Positions 8,537 through 16,385 are shown, counted from the first letter of the stretch. The stretch is 45,314 bases of DNA from an uncultured Eubacteriales bacterium (GCA_900314565.1 OMVU01000018.1:1-45314); one strand, 5' to 3'. The notes: generated by a model from the sequence alone, not told the origin. Translations and numbers: made by a program.

Positions 8537-8755
8537 ATGAAAAAGACTTATAAGATCGATGTCGACTGCGCAAACTGCGCCAATAAGATGGAAGAGGCAA
8601 CAAAGAAGACCAAGGGTGTCAAGGATGCGACTGTCAATTTCATGGCACTGAAGATGAAGGTCGAATTCGAGGATGGTGCGGACGTCGACGCTGTTATGCA
8701 GGACGTCATCAAGAACTGCAAGGTTGTCGAGGACGATTGCGAGATCTTCCTGTAA
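8537..8755 (+). CDS. Free-standing heavy-metal-associated (HMA) domain protein
   Basis: This small protein of 72 residues consists of a single ferredoxin-like HMA domain. It starts MKKTYKIDVDCANCANKME, with the metal-binding CxxC as Cys11 and Cys14, followed by the usual ATVNFMALKMKVEF strand. The start at 8537 follows GGGGGATC. Pumps of this type often carry such a domain at their own N terminus; the pump downstream lacks it, so this protein probably hands metal to the pump or acts as its detached sensor domain. It is followed by an intrinsic terminator at 8766-8801, so expression of the pump may rely on readthrough. Confidence 0.9.
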   Translation: MKKTYKIDVDCANCANKMEEATKKTKGVKDATVNFMALKMKVEFEDGADVDAVMQDVIKNCKVVEDDCEIFL

Positions 8756-8765
8756 AGAAAAGCAC

Positions 8766-8801
8766 GAGCCGCTGGAGGAGGGATCCGCAGCGGCTTCTTT
8801 T
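8766..8801 (+). terminator. Intrinsic terminator behind the HMA gene
   Basis: GAGCCGCTG and CAGCGGCTTC pair around a short loop and are followed by TTTT. It lies between the HMA gene and the P-type ATPase gene of the same locus, which would lower pump expression relative to the chaperone. Confidence 0.75.
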
Positions 8802-9035
8802 ATGGATAAGGTCGCATACTTAAAGGCTGCCTGCAAAGCAAAAGGAAGCATGCTAAAGCGCTGCAAAGTAAAGAACTGCAAAGCAAAGAGCTGCAAAGTA
8901 AAGAACTGCAAAGTAAAGCGCTGCAACGTAAAGGGCTGCAAAGTAAAGCGCTGCAAAGTAAAGCGCTTCAAAATAAGGCACAGCAAAATAATAAAGTATA
9001 ATAAGGGTTTGCAAAATAAAGGAACAAAATCATGA
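8802..9035 (+). CDS. Possible Cys-Lys repeat peptide, 77 residues (doubtful)
   Basis: An open frame from ATG 8802 reads [20 protein letters not shown] and then a five-residue repeat of the form C-K-V-K-(N/R/G), giving eight cysteines mostly five residues apart. Its stop overlaps the ATG of the ATPase gene (ATGA at 9032-9035), a coupling arrangement. Against it: no good ribosome site at the right distance (GGAGGAGGG is about 19 bases from the ATG and lies in the terminator hairpin), a terminator just upstream, and many non-coding arrays nearby. If made, it would be a small basic thiol-rich metal-binding peptide. The same bases read on the minus strand as an LQRFT repeat, which I do not call. 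Confidence 0.3.
   Translation: MDKVAYLKAACKAKGSMLKRCKVKNCKAKSCKVKNCKVKRCNVKGCKVKRCKVKRFKIRHSKIIKYNKGLQNKGTKS
8861..8998. repeat. Tandem repeat, 15 bp unit, about 9 copies
   Basis: The unit is CTGCAAAGTAAAG(A/C)(A/G), beginning at 8861, 8876, 8891 and so on with a strict 15-bp period. Copies towards 8990 decay to TTCAAAATAAGGC. It lies between the HMA gene and the ATPase gene. Confidence 0.93.
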
Positions 9036-10906
9036 CAAAAAAGCAGAAAAATCTCCTCATCCGCGTCATCGCTGCGGGCGTTTTGATGGCGGTATTTTCA
9101 TTTTTACCGCTGGATGATTATCCGATCGTTCGCTTTCTGCTCTTCCTGATCCCGTATCTGACAGTCGGTTACGACATTCTTCGCAAGGCATTCAAGGGTA
9201 TCAGGAACAAGCAGGTGTTCGACGAGCACTTCCTGATGGCGGTGGCGACGATCGGTGCGATGGCGCTCGGCGAATACACCGAGGGCGTCGCTGTTATGTG
9301 GTTCTACCAGATCGGAGAGCTCTTCCAGAGCTATGCGGTCGGCAAGAGCCGCCGGTCGATCTCCGAACTCATGGATATTCGGCCGGATTACGCAAATATT
9401 GAGACAGAAGACGGGAAAATCGAGAAGGTCGATCCCGACGATGTCGAGGTCGGTACGATCATCGTCGTACAGCCCGGTGAGAAAGTGCCGATCGACGGCA
9501 TTGTCCGTGAAGGAAAGACGACGCTCAACACCGCCGCACTCACGGGCGAGAGCATTCCGCAGGATGTCGTCGAGGGCGATGAAGTCATCAGCGGCTGCAT
9601 CAACATGTCCGGCGTGATCCGCGTGGAAACGACGCGGGAGTTCGACGAGTCGACGGCTTCAAAGATCCTCGACCTGGTCGAAAATGCCAGCTCCCGCAAA
9701 TCCCGCTCGGAACAGTTCATTACAAAGTTCGCACGCATTTACACGCCGGCGGTCTGCTACAGTGCTCTTGCGCTGGCCTTGCTTCCTCCGGTCATCCGCC
9801 TCATCATGGGGATGAGCCCGATGTGGGGGAACTGGGTCTACCGGGCTCTGACATTTCTTGTAATCAGCTGCCCGTGCGCGATCGTGGTCTCCATTCCGCT
9901 CAGCTTTTTCGGCGGGATCGGCGGTGCGAGCAGCCAGGGCATTCTGATCAAGGGATCCAACTATATGGAGACGCTCTCGCAGGTGCGGACTGTCGCATTT
10001 GACAAGACCGGGACGATCACAAAGGGGAATTTTAATGTGACCGGCGTGCATCACAGCACAATGATCAATGACACGCTTCTTGAGATCGCAGCCCTCGCGG
10101 AGAGCCATTCCTCTCATCCGATCAGCCGAAGCCTTAAGCTGGCACACGGGAAAGAGCTCGATCTCGGGCGTGTGGAGGACGTACAGGAGATCAGCGGCTC
10201 GGGCGTCATCGCTGTGGTCGACGGACACAACGTCGCTGCCGGTAATCTCAACATGATGCGCCACGTCGGTGTGACCGGCCGCGAGTGCCGGAGCGCCGGT
10301 ACGATCGTGCACGTGGCGGTGGACGGAAAGTATGCGGGGCATATTGTCATTTCCGATGAAATGAAGGACACCTCCGAGGAGGCCATGCGGGCGCTGAAAT
10401 CAGCCGGCGTGAAGAAGACGGTCATGCTGACCGGGGATAAGGAGTCCGTTGCGAAGGCCGTCGCGGAGATGGTCGGAATCGATGAATATCATGCGGGACT
10501 GCTTCCGGCGGACAAGGTGCGGATCGTAGAGGAGATGCTGCAAGAGGAGGGAGAGAAGGAAAAGCTTGCTTTCGTCGGCGACGGAATCAACGATGCTCCG
10601 GTCCTCTCCAGAGCGGATATCGGTATTGCAATGGGTGCGCTCGGTTCGGACGCGGCGATCGAAGCTGCGGACGTTGTCCTTATGGATGACGATCCTAGAA
10701 AAATTGCCAAGGCAATCAAAATTGCGAGAAAATGCATCCGGATCGTCTATGAGAATATTTACTTCGCGATCGGCGTAAAGCTGATCTGCCTTCTGCTCGG
10801 CGCGCTTGGAATCGCGAATATGTGGCTCGCGATTTTTGCAGATGTGGGCGTGATGGTCCTCTGTGTGCTGAACGCAATTCGGTGCCTGGCAGTGAAAAGG
10901 GTCTGA
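9032..10906 (+). CDS. P1B-type heavy-metal ATPase, Zn/Cd exporter type
   Basis: The product (624 residues) is an ATP-driven efflux pump in the cytoplasmic membrane. In order it has two to four N-terminal membrane segments, the actuator loop with TGES near 170, the membrane metal site Cys280-Pro-Cys282, the phosphorylation motif DKTGTIT at Asp324, the SSHPIS nucleotide-binding motif near 365, MLTGD near 467 and GDGINDAP from 516. The last membrane pair has Lys in GVKLICLLLG and Asp in LAIFADVGV, the residues that mark the ZntA/CadA Zn-Cd-Pb class rather than copper pumps. It lacks an N-terminal HMA domain; the separate protein encoded at 8537 may supply it. An AAAGGAAC site precedes the ATG. 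Confidence 0.93.
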   Translation: MTKKQKNLLIRVIAAGVLMAVFSFLPLDDYPIVRFLLFLIPYLTVGYDILRKAFKGIRNKQVFDEHFLMAVATIGAMALGEYTEGVAVMWFYQIGELFQSYAVGKSRRSISELMDIRPDYANIETEDGKIEKVDPDDVEVGTIIVVQPGEKVPIDGIVREGKTTLNTAALTGESIPQDVVEGDEVISGCINMSGVIRVETTREFDESTASKILDLVENASSRKSRSEQFITKFARIYTPAVCYSALALALLPPVIRLIMGMSPMWGNWVYRALTFLVISCPCAIVVSIPLSFFGGIGGASSQGILIKGSNYMETLSQVRTVAFDKTGTITKGNFNVTGVHHSTMINDTLLEIAALAESHSSHPISRSLKLAHGKELDLGRVEDVQEISGSGVIAVVDGHNVAAGNLNMMRHVGVTGRECRSAGTIVHVAVDGKYAGHIVISDEMKDTSEEAMRALKSAGVKKTVMLTGDKESVAKAVAEMVGIDEYHAGLLPADKVRIVEEMLQEEGEKEKLAFVGDGINDAPVLSRADIGIAMGALGSDAAIEAADVVLMDDDPRKIAKAIKIARKCIRIVYENIYFAIGVKLICLLLGALGIANMWLAIFADVGVMVLCVLNAIRCLAVKRV

Positions 10907-10928
10907 GAAAAGCAGTGCATAAGAATGA

Positions 10929-10962
10929 GGCCTCGGAGGGATTGTCCTTCCGGGGCTTTTTT
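10929..10962 (+). terminator. Intrinsic terminator behind the ATPase gene
   Basis: GGCCTCGGAGGGA and TCCTTCCGGGGC form the stem around TTG, followed by TTTTTT. Confidence 0.85.
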
Positions 10963-11057
10963 ATTCTTCATCGCGCAATACTCGTGATTTTAATCATGAG
11001 ATACGCGTGCAAAGTGAAACTCTCCTTCATCGTGAGTACAATCTTGCGATGAAGAAT
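10963..11057. repeat. Palindromic element of about 95 bp
   Basis: ATTCTTCATCGC at 10963 and its exact complement GCGATGAAGAAT at 11046 bound a stretch that contains a second hairpin (CTCGTGATT/AATCATGAG). No gene is visible inside. Function is unknown; it may be a dispersed palindromic repeat. Confidence 0.55.
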
Positions 11058-11132
11058 AAAAGCCTCAGCTACACAATGCCCACAGGAGCATTGTTACGCA
11101 TGCTTAGGCACGGCGGATCGCAGCCGCTCAAG

Positions 11133-11188
11133 GAGGAAGGTGCTTCGCACCCTGCGCGGCGCGGCAAGAACGCCGAGGCGTTCTTGAA
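11133..11188 (+). repeat. 56-bp double-hairpin element, left copy
   Basis: The element contains GGTGCTTCGCACC (stem of 5) and AAGAACGCCGAGGCGTTCTT (stem of 9), joined by a GCGCGGCGCGG-rich spacer. An inverted copy lies at 11978-12033 with 52 of 56 bases matching, and the start of the second hairpin, AAGAACGCCGAGGC, recurs at 3015-3028. The pair encloses hisB. It resembles bacterial REP/BIME-type repeats in layout. The rest of 11058-11351 shows nothing else. Confidence 0.85.
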
Positions 11189-11351
11189 GTGCAGGAAAGA
11201 AGCAGCGGCTCTCGCGTTGACGGAAAACAAGTTGTTGACAGGTCAGGGCATAAAAGGTACTCTGAGGGCACGAGCAGATTTCTGAAAGAAAAGTGTAAGA
11301 GCATAAATTTCAGAGATAAAAATGGTAATGACCATGTATGAGGAGGTTCCC

Positions 11352-11942
11352 ATGAGCAGAACGGCAGCCGTAACACGCACCACAAAAGAGACGGATATAA
11401 AGGTGACAATCAATCTCGATGGCAGCGGGCAGTGCAGGATTGATTCCGGAATCGAGTTTTTTGATCATATGCTGAACGGGTTCGCGCGCCATGGACTCTT
11501 TGATCTTGAGCTCACATGCAAAGGCGATCTGGAGGTCGATTCGCACCACACGGTCGAGGACTGCGGTATCGTGCTCGGAGAAGCCATCCGGCAGGCGGTG
11601 GGAGATAAGAAGGCAATCAGACGGTTCGGGTCGTTCATTTTACCGATGGATGAGACGCTCGTACTCTGCGCAGTAGACCTTTCCGGAAGGCCGTACCTGA
11701 ATTATGATGTGAAGTTTTCTGTTCCGAGGCTCGGTGAGATGGATACGGAGATGGTCCGGGAGTTTTTCTATGCCGTCTCTTACTCTGCAGCGATGAATCT
11801 GCACATGAAGGAGCTCGACGGGCTGAACAACCACCATATCGCGGAGGCGTGCTTTAAGGCGTTCGGGAAGGCGCTTGATGAAGCGACCTCCTATGATCCG
11901 CGGCTCGGAGATGCGGTGTGGTCGACGAAGGGAAGCCTGTGA
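11352..11942 (+). CDS. hisB: Imidazoleglycerol-phosphate dehydratase
   Basis: The enzyme performs step six of histidine synthesis, converting imidazole glycerol phosphate to imidazole acetol phosphate, and is cytoplasmic. The 196-residue length matches the stand-alone dehydratase (no phosphatase domain). Metal-binding histidine motifs are complete: FFDHMLNGFARHG, DSHHTVEDCGIVLGEA and DGLNNHHIAEACFKA. The start at 11352 is chosen because GAGGAGG sits 7 bases before it; the frame to 11322 lacks a site. No other his genes lie nearby. The gene is bounded on both sides by inverted copies of a 56-bp repeat and ends before a long bidirectional terminator, so it is a monocistronic his gene in this genome. 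Confidence 0.96.
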   Translation: MSRTAAVTRTTKETDIKVTINLDGSGQCRIDSGIEFFDHMLNGFARHGLFDLELTCKGDLEVDSHHTVEDCGIVLGEAIRQAVGDKKAIRRFGSFILPMDETLVLCAVDLSGRPYLNYDVKFSVPRLGEMDTEMVREFFYAVSYSAAMNLHMKELDGLNNHHIAEACFKAFGKALDEATSYDPRLGDAVWSTKGSL

Positions 11943-11977
11943 TGAAGCTGGCCTTGCTGTGAGAGGTGAGCATTTTG

Positions 11978-12033
11978 TTCAGGAACGCCTCAGCGTTCTT
12001 GCCGCGCCGCGCATGGTGCGAAGTACCTTCCTC
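11978..12033 (-). repeat. 56-bp double-hairpin element, right copy
   Basis: This is the reverse complement of 11133-11188 with four mismatches, two of them inside the hairpin parts. See the left copy for structure. It starts 35 bases after the hisB stop codon. Confidence 0.85.
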
Positions 12034-12097
12034 TTTGCACGGCGGCATGGTTATTTAGAAAACCGGATAAACACAGAGAATAATATGGAAGATCAAT

Positions 12098-12209
12098 AAA
12101 GCCCCATTCGGCTTCATATATCGTAGTTTCCCTCTCAGGCAGCAGGTATCTGAGATGCCGCGTGTCTGCCTGAAAGAGAAAGTACGGTAAGGGCCGGATA
12201 GGGCTTTTT
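12098..12209. terminator. Long two-part stem, probable bidirectional terminator
   Basis: The outer stem is AAAGCCCCATTCGGC with GCCGGATAGGGCTTT; inside it TAGTTTCCCTCTCAGGCAG pairs with CTGCCTGAAAGAGAAAGTA with three mismatches, leaving a loop of about 23 bases. The plus strand continues with TTTTTGTGTTTATTTT. It lies between the convergent hisB and the minus-strand membrane-anchored protein. It is unusually long for a plain terminator. Confidence 0.7.
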
Positions 12210-12213
12210 GTGT

Positions 12214-14295
12214 TTATTTTGAGCTTGATTTTGATTTCTGTTTCTTTTTACCGGTTTCCTGTTTTTTGGTATTCGGCTTCTTAGCATCCGGTTTCTGCCA
12301 GGTCGGCGGAGGCACCGGAATCGAGTCGAGATCGATCGCCTCAATCTCTGCCTCGAGCTGCCTGCGAACCCGTTCGCGTTTGCGCTTTGACTCCTCTGCC
12401 TTCTTTTTGCGCACCTGCTGTACATGTACGAACGAGATACCGAGCGCGATGAGGAGCACGCCAAGGATGGCAAGAAGGACCTTGATGAAGACGTTTCCGA
12501 CAGTTTTTCCGCTCTTTGTGGCCGGCTTCGAGAAGAATTTCGGAATTCCAGCGAAGAAGGATCCTATTACGCGGAGTCCTCTCACGATCAGGCTGCCGAT
12601 CCCCTTGAAAAAGCCGCCGACGGCCGAGAGCGCACCTTTGATCAGTCCTCCGATTGCGGAAAACATACTTCCCAGACCTGCGAGGAACCCGCCTGAAGAC
12701 GCACCGTCTGATTCTCCCTTTTTCGAATCCTTCCCGGAAGCATCTGCATTCTCACCGGACTTGCCATCAACGCTTTCGTCTGTCCCGATACTCTCAGCCT
12801 GGCTGGGTTTCGTGATTTCCTGCGGTTTCTCCGTGGGTGTCGGGATCGGTGTCGGTTTGACTGCGAACGTGACATCTACGGTGTGATTTTCCTGAATATT
12901 TTCGATTACATAGCGATCCGGATATTCTTCGAGGTCGATCTCCTCTCCGTCGACGAAGACAGAGGAGGTCTCGTATCCTTCCTTCGGAGTGTAGTTGACT
13001 GCGTAGCCGGTGCCGCGCAGGACTTGGGCGGAGCCTTCGGTGACGGAGCCGCCGGTGTCTTCCATGATGGCCGCGAGTGCACTGACATTGTATTTGTCAT
13101 CGGATGCGGTCAGACCGTTCCTGTTCAGGCGGTCGTTTCCGATGCTGCCTTTCGCTGCAGTGTTCCCGTTTGTCGAGGCACCTGCTGCGGCAGATTTTAC
13201 TTTTCCGTCAGCAGCTGCTGTGGCGGCAGTCTTTACATTTCCGCCGGATCTGACTGCACCGCTCAGTTCAGTCTTCATGGTGTCTGCATTGTAGGGGAGT
13301 TTTTCATTTCCCGAATCGGAGAGAGTGGCAGTATCGACCGTCTGCGACGTCACCTCGACGGTAAAATAGTAGGGCAGGACCGTCTGGTAGAAATACACGT
13401 ACATGCTTCCGTCGTAGCCTGTTGCGGTGACCGGCATGAGAAATACACCCGGTTCCGGCTCACAGATGCTCTCCGGCTCGTAGTGCTGCGCGCCCTGATC
13501 GCCCGGATTGAAATAAGCGCTCTGAATCATCCCGCGGCGGGAAATCGAGAAGATGTTGACGTATTCTCCGATCCCCATGCCGAAAGTCAGGGGTGAGATC
13601 AGCAGATAATCGCCGTCCACACAGAAATCCTGATAATTCACACCGGGTGAGGTGCTCGTCGGTCCGAAATCGTCGATGATCTGGAAATTCGCGTCGAGAC
13701 GCTTTATGCTGTAGCCTCCGGAATCGTTGGTGATGATCATGTACTCGTCAGAGTCTTCGAGATACTCGATGCCGAGAATATTATATCCGTCAGCTATCTT
13801 GATGGAGTTTTTAAAGGAAAGGGTATCGGGATCCATGACGAAAATGCAGCCGGCATTTTCGGGTCTCAGGGCTGTATAAAGCGCGACATAGATCTCATTG
13901 GTGCGGGGGTTATAGGTCATCCCGTTGCCGTGCTCCCAGTCGAAATCATTGACGCGTTTGGCGAGGGAGTACTGCTCGACGTCATTTCCATTCTCGTCGT
14001 AAGCCAGCTTGTAATAGGCGGAAACGGTGTCCGGCTGATTGGGATCCTCAGATGTGTTCTCAATAGTGATAATATAGTAGTCGGTACAGCAGATCGACTG
14101 GATCACGCCGTGGGCGGATTGGATATTGTCCTCGAAGACGATATCCCACTGCATGTTGTTGAAGGCGTCGTCTCCGGTGATCTCTGCGCTGACGTCTGCC
14201 GCGGAAATGCACACAAAAAGAACGACTGCCAAAAGTAAGGCAGTCGCGCGGTAAAATCCTTTTAAAAATGAAAGAAATCCGCCCCTCAAATTCAA
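12214..14295 (-). CDS. Secreted, membrane-anchored protein with a propeller-like N-terminal half
   Basis: The product has about 693 residues with TTG 14295 as start (GGGGAG lies 7 bases before). ATG 14328 and GTG 14517 are in frame but have no ribosome site. A signal peptide (KGFYRATALLLAVVLFVCIS) is followed by about 280 residues of short beta blades such as GNGMTYNPRTNEIYVAL and LLISPLTFGMGIGEYVNIFS, which I read as a propeller. Then come a Ser/Ala/Gly-rich linker, a small domain with GYAVNYTPKEGYETSSVFVDG, a Pro/Thr linker, a Gly-rich stretch (GGFLAGLGSMFSAIGGLIKG), one membrane segment (VFIKVLLAILGVLLIALGIS) and a basic, partly coiled C-terminal tail facing the cytoplasm. I do not recognise a named family. 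It could be a surface sensor or wall-binding protein. Confidence 0.75.
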   Translation of the reverse strand: MNLRGGFLSFLKGFYRATALLLAVVLFVCISAADVSAEITGDDAFNNMQWDIVFEDNIQSAHGVIQSICCTDYYIITIENTSEDPNQPDTVSAYYKLAYDENGNDVEQYSLAKRVNDFDWEHGNGMTYNPRTNEIYVALYTALRPENAGCIFVMDPDTLSFKNSIKIADGYNILGIEYLEDSDEYMIITNDSGGYSIKRLDANFQIIDDFGPTSTSPGVNYQDFCVDGDYLLISPLTFGMGIGEYVNIFSISRRGMIQSAYFNPGDQGAQHYEPESICEPEPGVFLMPVTATGYDGSMYVYFYQTVLPYYFTVEVTSQTVDTATLSDSGNEKLPYNADTMKTELSGAVRSGGNVKTAATAAADGKVKSAAAGASTNGNTAAKGSIGNDRLNRNGLTASDDKYNVSALAAIMEDTGGSVTEGSAQVLRGTGYAVNYTPKEGYETSSVFVDGEEIDLEEYPDRYVIENIQENHTVDVTFAVKPTPIPTPTEKPQEITKPSQAESIGTDESVDGKSGENADASGKDSKKGESDGASSGGFLAGLGSMFSAIGGLIKGALSAVGGFFKGIGSLIVRGLRVIGSFFAGIPKFFSKPATKSGKTVGNVFIKVLLAILGVLLIALGISFVHVQQVRKKKAEESKRKRERVRRQLEAEIEAIDLDSIPVPPPTWQKPDAKKPNTKKQETGKKKQKSKSSSK

Positions 14296-14304
14296 GGCCG
14301 TGCT

Positions 14305-14382
14305 CCCCTTATGTGCGAGCCTGCCCATTTGCCAGACAAGAAAGGCAAATAACAAGCATCCGGTTCCCCTTATATGCGGGCC
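14305..14382. repeat. Imperfect direct repeat, about 61 bp apart, at the start of the membrane-anchored gene
   Basis: CCCCTTATGTGCGAGCC at 14305 and CCCCTTATATGCGGGCC at 14366 are near copies. On the minus strand each offers AAGGGGA, and the downstream one acts as the ribosome site for the TTG start. A duplication may have created an alternative start region. Confidence 0.5.
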
Positions 14383-14552
14383 TCCCTGCAGGTCCGTTGA
14401 TCTGATTTCGCAGTGCTCAAAGCTCCCCAGCTCATGCAAAAATACCGGCAGAAGCCGGTTCCTGAAATATTGTACACTAAAGTGAGAAAAAATGCGACAG
14501 GATTTTATGGTAAACACGATATTTTAATCTCTGACGCAGCTTCCGATAAGAT

Positions 14553-14636
14553 ATATCTCAGTGTGAGATGCCCCCGCCTCTATAGGCGGCCAACAAATCA
14601 GTCTCAGTGGCGGGTGTCAATCCCCCACTGAGATAT
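14553..14636. other. 84-bp element with competing hairpins, unknown function
   Basis: The ends ATATCTCAGTG and CACTGAGATAT are perfect inverted repeats. Inside are ATCTCA-GTG-TGAGAT, CCGCC-TCTATA-GGCGG and a strong stem CTCAGTGGCGGG/CCCCCACTGAG with one bulge. The left end and the third stem compete for the same right-end bases, so two folds exclude one another. It lies 228 bases ahead of cbiD on one strand and 258 bases ahead of the minus-strand TTG start on the other. It could be an RNA switch or a miniature mobile element; no poly-U tract follows on either side. Confidence 0.5.
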
Positions 14637-14684
14637 ACGCTCCGTGTACACGATGATCATAATTCGTCCGGTAAATCGGAGCGG

Positions 14685-14713
14685 TTGTCAGAGTTCGGGA
14701 TTTTTGGTATTCT
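14685..14713 (+). promoter_or_regulatory. Probable promoter of the cbi genes
   Basis: TTGTCA (14685-14690) and TATTCT (14708-14713) are 17 bases apart, about 150 bases ahead of cbiD. I found no cobalamin riboswitch box in the leader. Confidence 0.5.
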
Positions 14714-14754
14714 GAATCGGGATATCTGACATGCGAATCCCGCACTTTCGTCTC

Positions 14755-14843
14755 GCGGCCGAGATTGGAAGAAGTCATCTCGTTCTTATTCCGGGCTTTG
14801 AGGAAGGCCTTTCATCCCGCGAGCGAAATTGGAAGAAGTCTGG
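14755..14843. repeat. Imperfect tandem duplication ahead of cbiD, 64 bp period
   Basis: ATTGGAAGAAGTC occurs at 14764 and 14828, each preceded by a similar CTTTCRTCYCGCG stretch. The second copy ends 21 bases before the cbiD start. Confidence 0.55.
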
Positions 14844-14864
14844 GAATACATCAGCAGGTGAAAA

Positions 14865-16385
14865 ATGGCTCTTGATTATTATATTCATTCCGGCGGAAAA
14901 CGTCTCCGCTGCGGGTTTACCACCGGTACCTGCGCCGCACTCGCCGCAGCCGGTGCAGTAGCGGGGCTCCTGACAGGAGAACTCCCGGATCATATGTCAC
15001 TCGTGACGCCTGCCGGGGTTTCCGTCGAAGTTCCTCTCGTCCGGGTGAAGAGCGGCGTCTCTTCCGTATGCGGCGTGCGCAAGGATGCGGGGGATGACCG
15101 TGATGCTACAGACGGGATCCTCATCGTTGCGGAAGCGTCCCGTGGGAAAGACGAAAGATCAGAAAATACAATAGCATCCTGTGGGAATGACGGCGGATCA
15201 GATGATGCAGAGGGATCATTCGGGAATGACGGCGGATCAGATGATGCAGAGGGATCATTCGGGAAAGACGGCGGATCAGATGATACAGAGGGATCCTGTG
15301 GGAAAGACGGCGGATCAGACGATACAGAGGGATTATTTGGGAAAGACGGCGAATCAGCCGATACAGAGGATTTCGGCGGGATCAGAGTTCAGATCGAAGG
15401 CGGTCCGGGTGTCGGACGCGTCACAAAGCCGGGTCTTGACCAGCCCGTCGGTGCTGCGGCAATCAACAGCACTCCCCGCAGAATGATCGAAGACGCAGTC
15501 CGAAAGGTCTGCGAATCGACAGGATATGAGGGGACGGTCTGTATCTGTATTTCCGTACCGGATGGGGAGAAGATCGCTGAAAAGACATTCAACGGACATC
15601 TCGGGATCGAGGGCGGAATTTCGATCCTCGGTACGTCCGGGATCGTGAAGCCGATGAGCATGCAGGCGTATATCGACGCGGTCAATATTGAGATCCGCCA
15701 GCATGCGGCGATGGGAAAGAGAAGGCTGATCCTCGTACCCGGCAATTACGGGAAGAATTTTCTGCATGAGTTGCGAGAAGGATCATTCCCTGTACCGGGC
15801 ATGCAGGATGCGGGGGTGCAGGGCGGGGAGGAGAATTTATTCGGACCGGTCTCTTACGCCTCCCGTGCTGCGGATTCCGAGAGCATTGGTGAGATTCTTC
15901 AGGACAGGTCTGTTCCCGTGGTCATGTGCTCCAATTTTATCGGCGATGCGCTGGACTCCGCGGGGATGTATGGCTTCGATGAGGTGCTCCTTGTGGGCCA
16001 TATAGGCAAAATGGTAAAGCTGGCCGGCGGGATCATGAACACACACAGCATGTATGCGGACTGCCGGACAGAACTTTTCTGTGCCCATGCCGCGGTCTGC
16101 GGGGCCCGGACGGAAGTCTGCAGGGAAATCATGTCCGCCGCAACGACGGATGCCTGCCTCGGGATCCTTGAGAGGGAAGGAATCAGGGAAACGGTCATGG
16201 ACTCTCTTATGACGGCAGTCTGCGGTCATATTTCCCGGCGTGTCTGTGGTTCCGGTTCCCGGAAAGTCTCCCGGAAATGCCGGATCCATGTGCTCGTGTT
16301 TTCCAATATTTACGGAATCCTTGGGATACGAACGGTTTTTCCGGACACGCTTGACACGGAAAAATCCTGCGATACAATGAATTGA
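14865..16385 (+). CDS. cbiD: Cobalt-precorrin-5B (C1)-methyltransferase with an in-frame repeat insert
   Basis: CbiD adds the C1 methyl group to cobalt-precorrin-5B in the anaerobic (early cobalt insertion) route to cobalamin. The N terminus LRCGFTTGTCAALAAAGAVAG is the family signature, and GRVTKPGLDQPVGAAAINSTPR and GTSGIVKPMS also match. At 506 residues it is well above the usual 360-380. The excess includes a repeat insert at residues about 107-171 made of five 13-residue units (GNDGGSDDAEGSF and variants), from a 39-bp tandem array. The insert is acidic and Gly-rich, so probably a disordered loop. It lies between the substrate-domain strands SVEVPLVRVKSG and GIRVQIEGG, where relatives have a short loop. 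AGGTGAAAA precedes the ATG. First gene of cbiD-F-G-H. Confidence 0.93.
   Translation: MALDYYIHSGGKRLRCGFTTGTCAALAAAGAVAGLLTGELPDHMSLVTPAGVSVEVPLVRVKSGVSSVCGVRKDAGDDRDATDGILIVAEASRGKDERSENTIASCGNDGGSDDAEGSFGNDGGSDDAEGSFGKDGGSDDTEGSCGKDGGSDDTEGLFGKDGESADTEDFGGIRVQIEGGPGVGRVTKPGLDQPVGAAAINSTPRRMIEDAVRKVCESTGYEGTVCICISVPDGEKIAEKTFNGHLGIEGGISILGTSGIVKPMSMQAYIDAVNIEIRQHAAMGKRRLILVPGNYGKNFLHELREGSFPVPGMQDAGVQGGEENLFGPVSYASRAADSESIGEILQDRSVPVVMCSNFIGDALDSAGMYGFDEVLLVGHIGKMVKLAGGIMNTHSMYADCRTELFCAHAAVCGARTEVCREIMSAATTDACLGILEREGIRETVMDSLMTAVCGHISRRVCGSGSRKVSRKCRIHVLVFSNIYGILGIRTVFPDTLDTEKSCDTMN
15183..15377 (+). repeat. In-frame tandem repeat inside cbiD, 39 bp unit, 5 copies
   Basis: Units begin at 15183, 15222, 15261, 15300 and 15339 with GGGAA(T/A)GACGGCGGATCAGA. 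Each encodes 13 residues, so gain or loss of a unit keeps the frame. Confidence 0.95.

Noticed and set aside
9659-10342. Open frame opposite the P-type ATPase gene
   Set aside because: His/Asp/Arg-rich shadow of a strongly supported gene; no start signal.
14640-14864. Cobalamin riboswitch ahead of cbiD
   Set aside because: I looked for the B12 box and the usual conserved core on the plus strand and did not find them.
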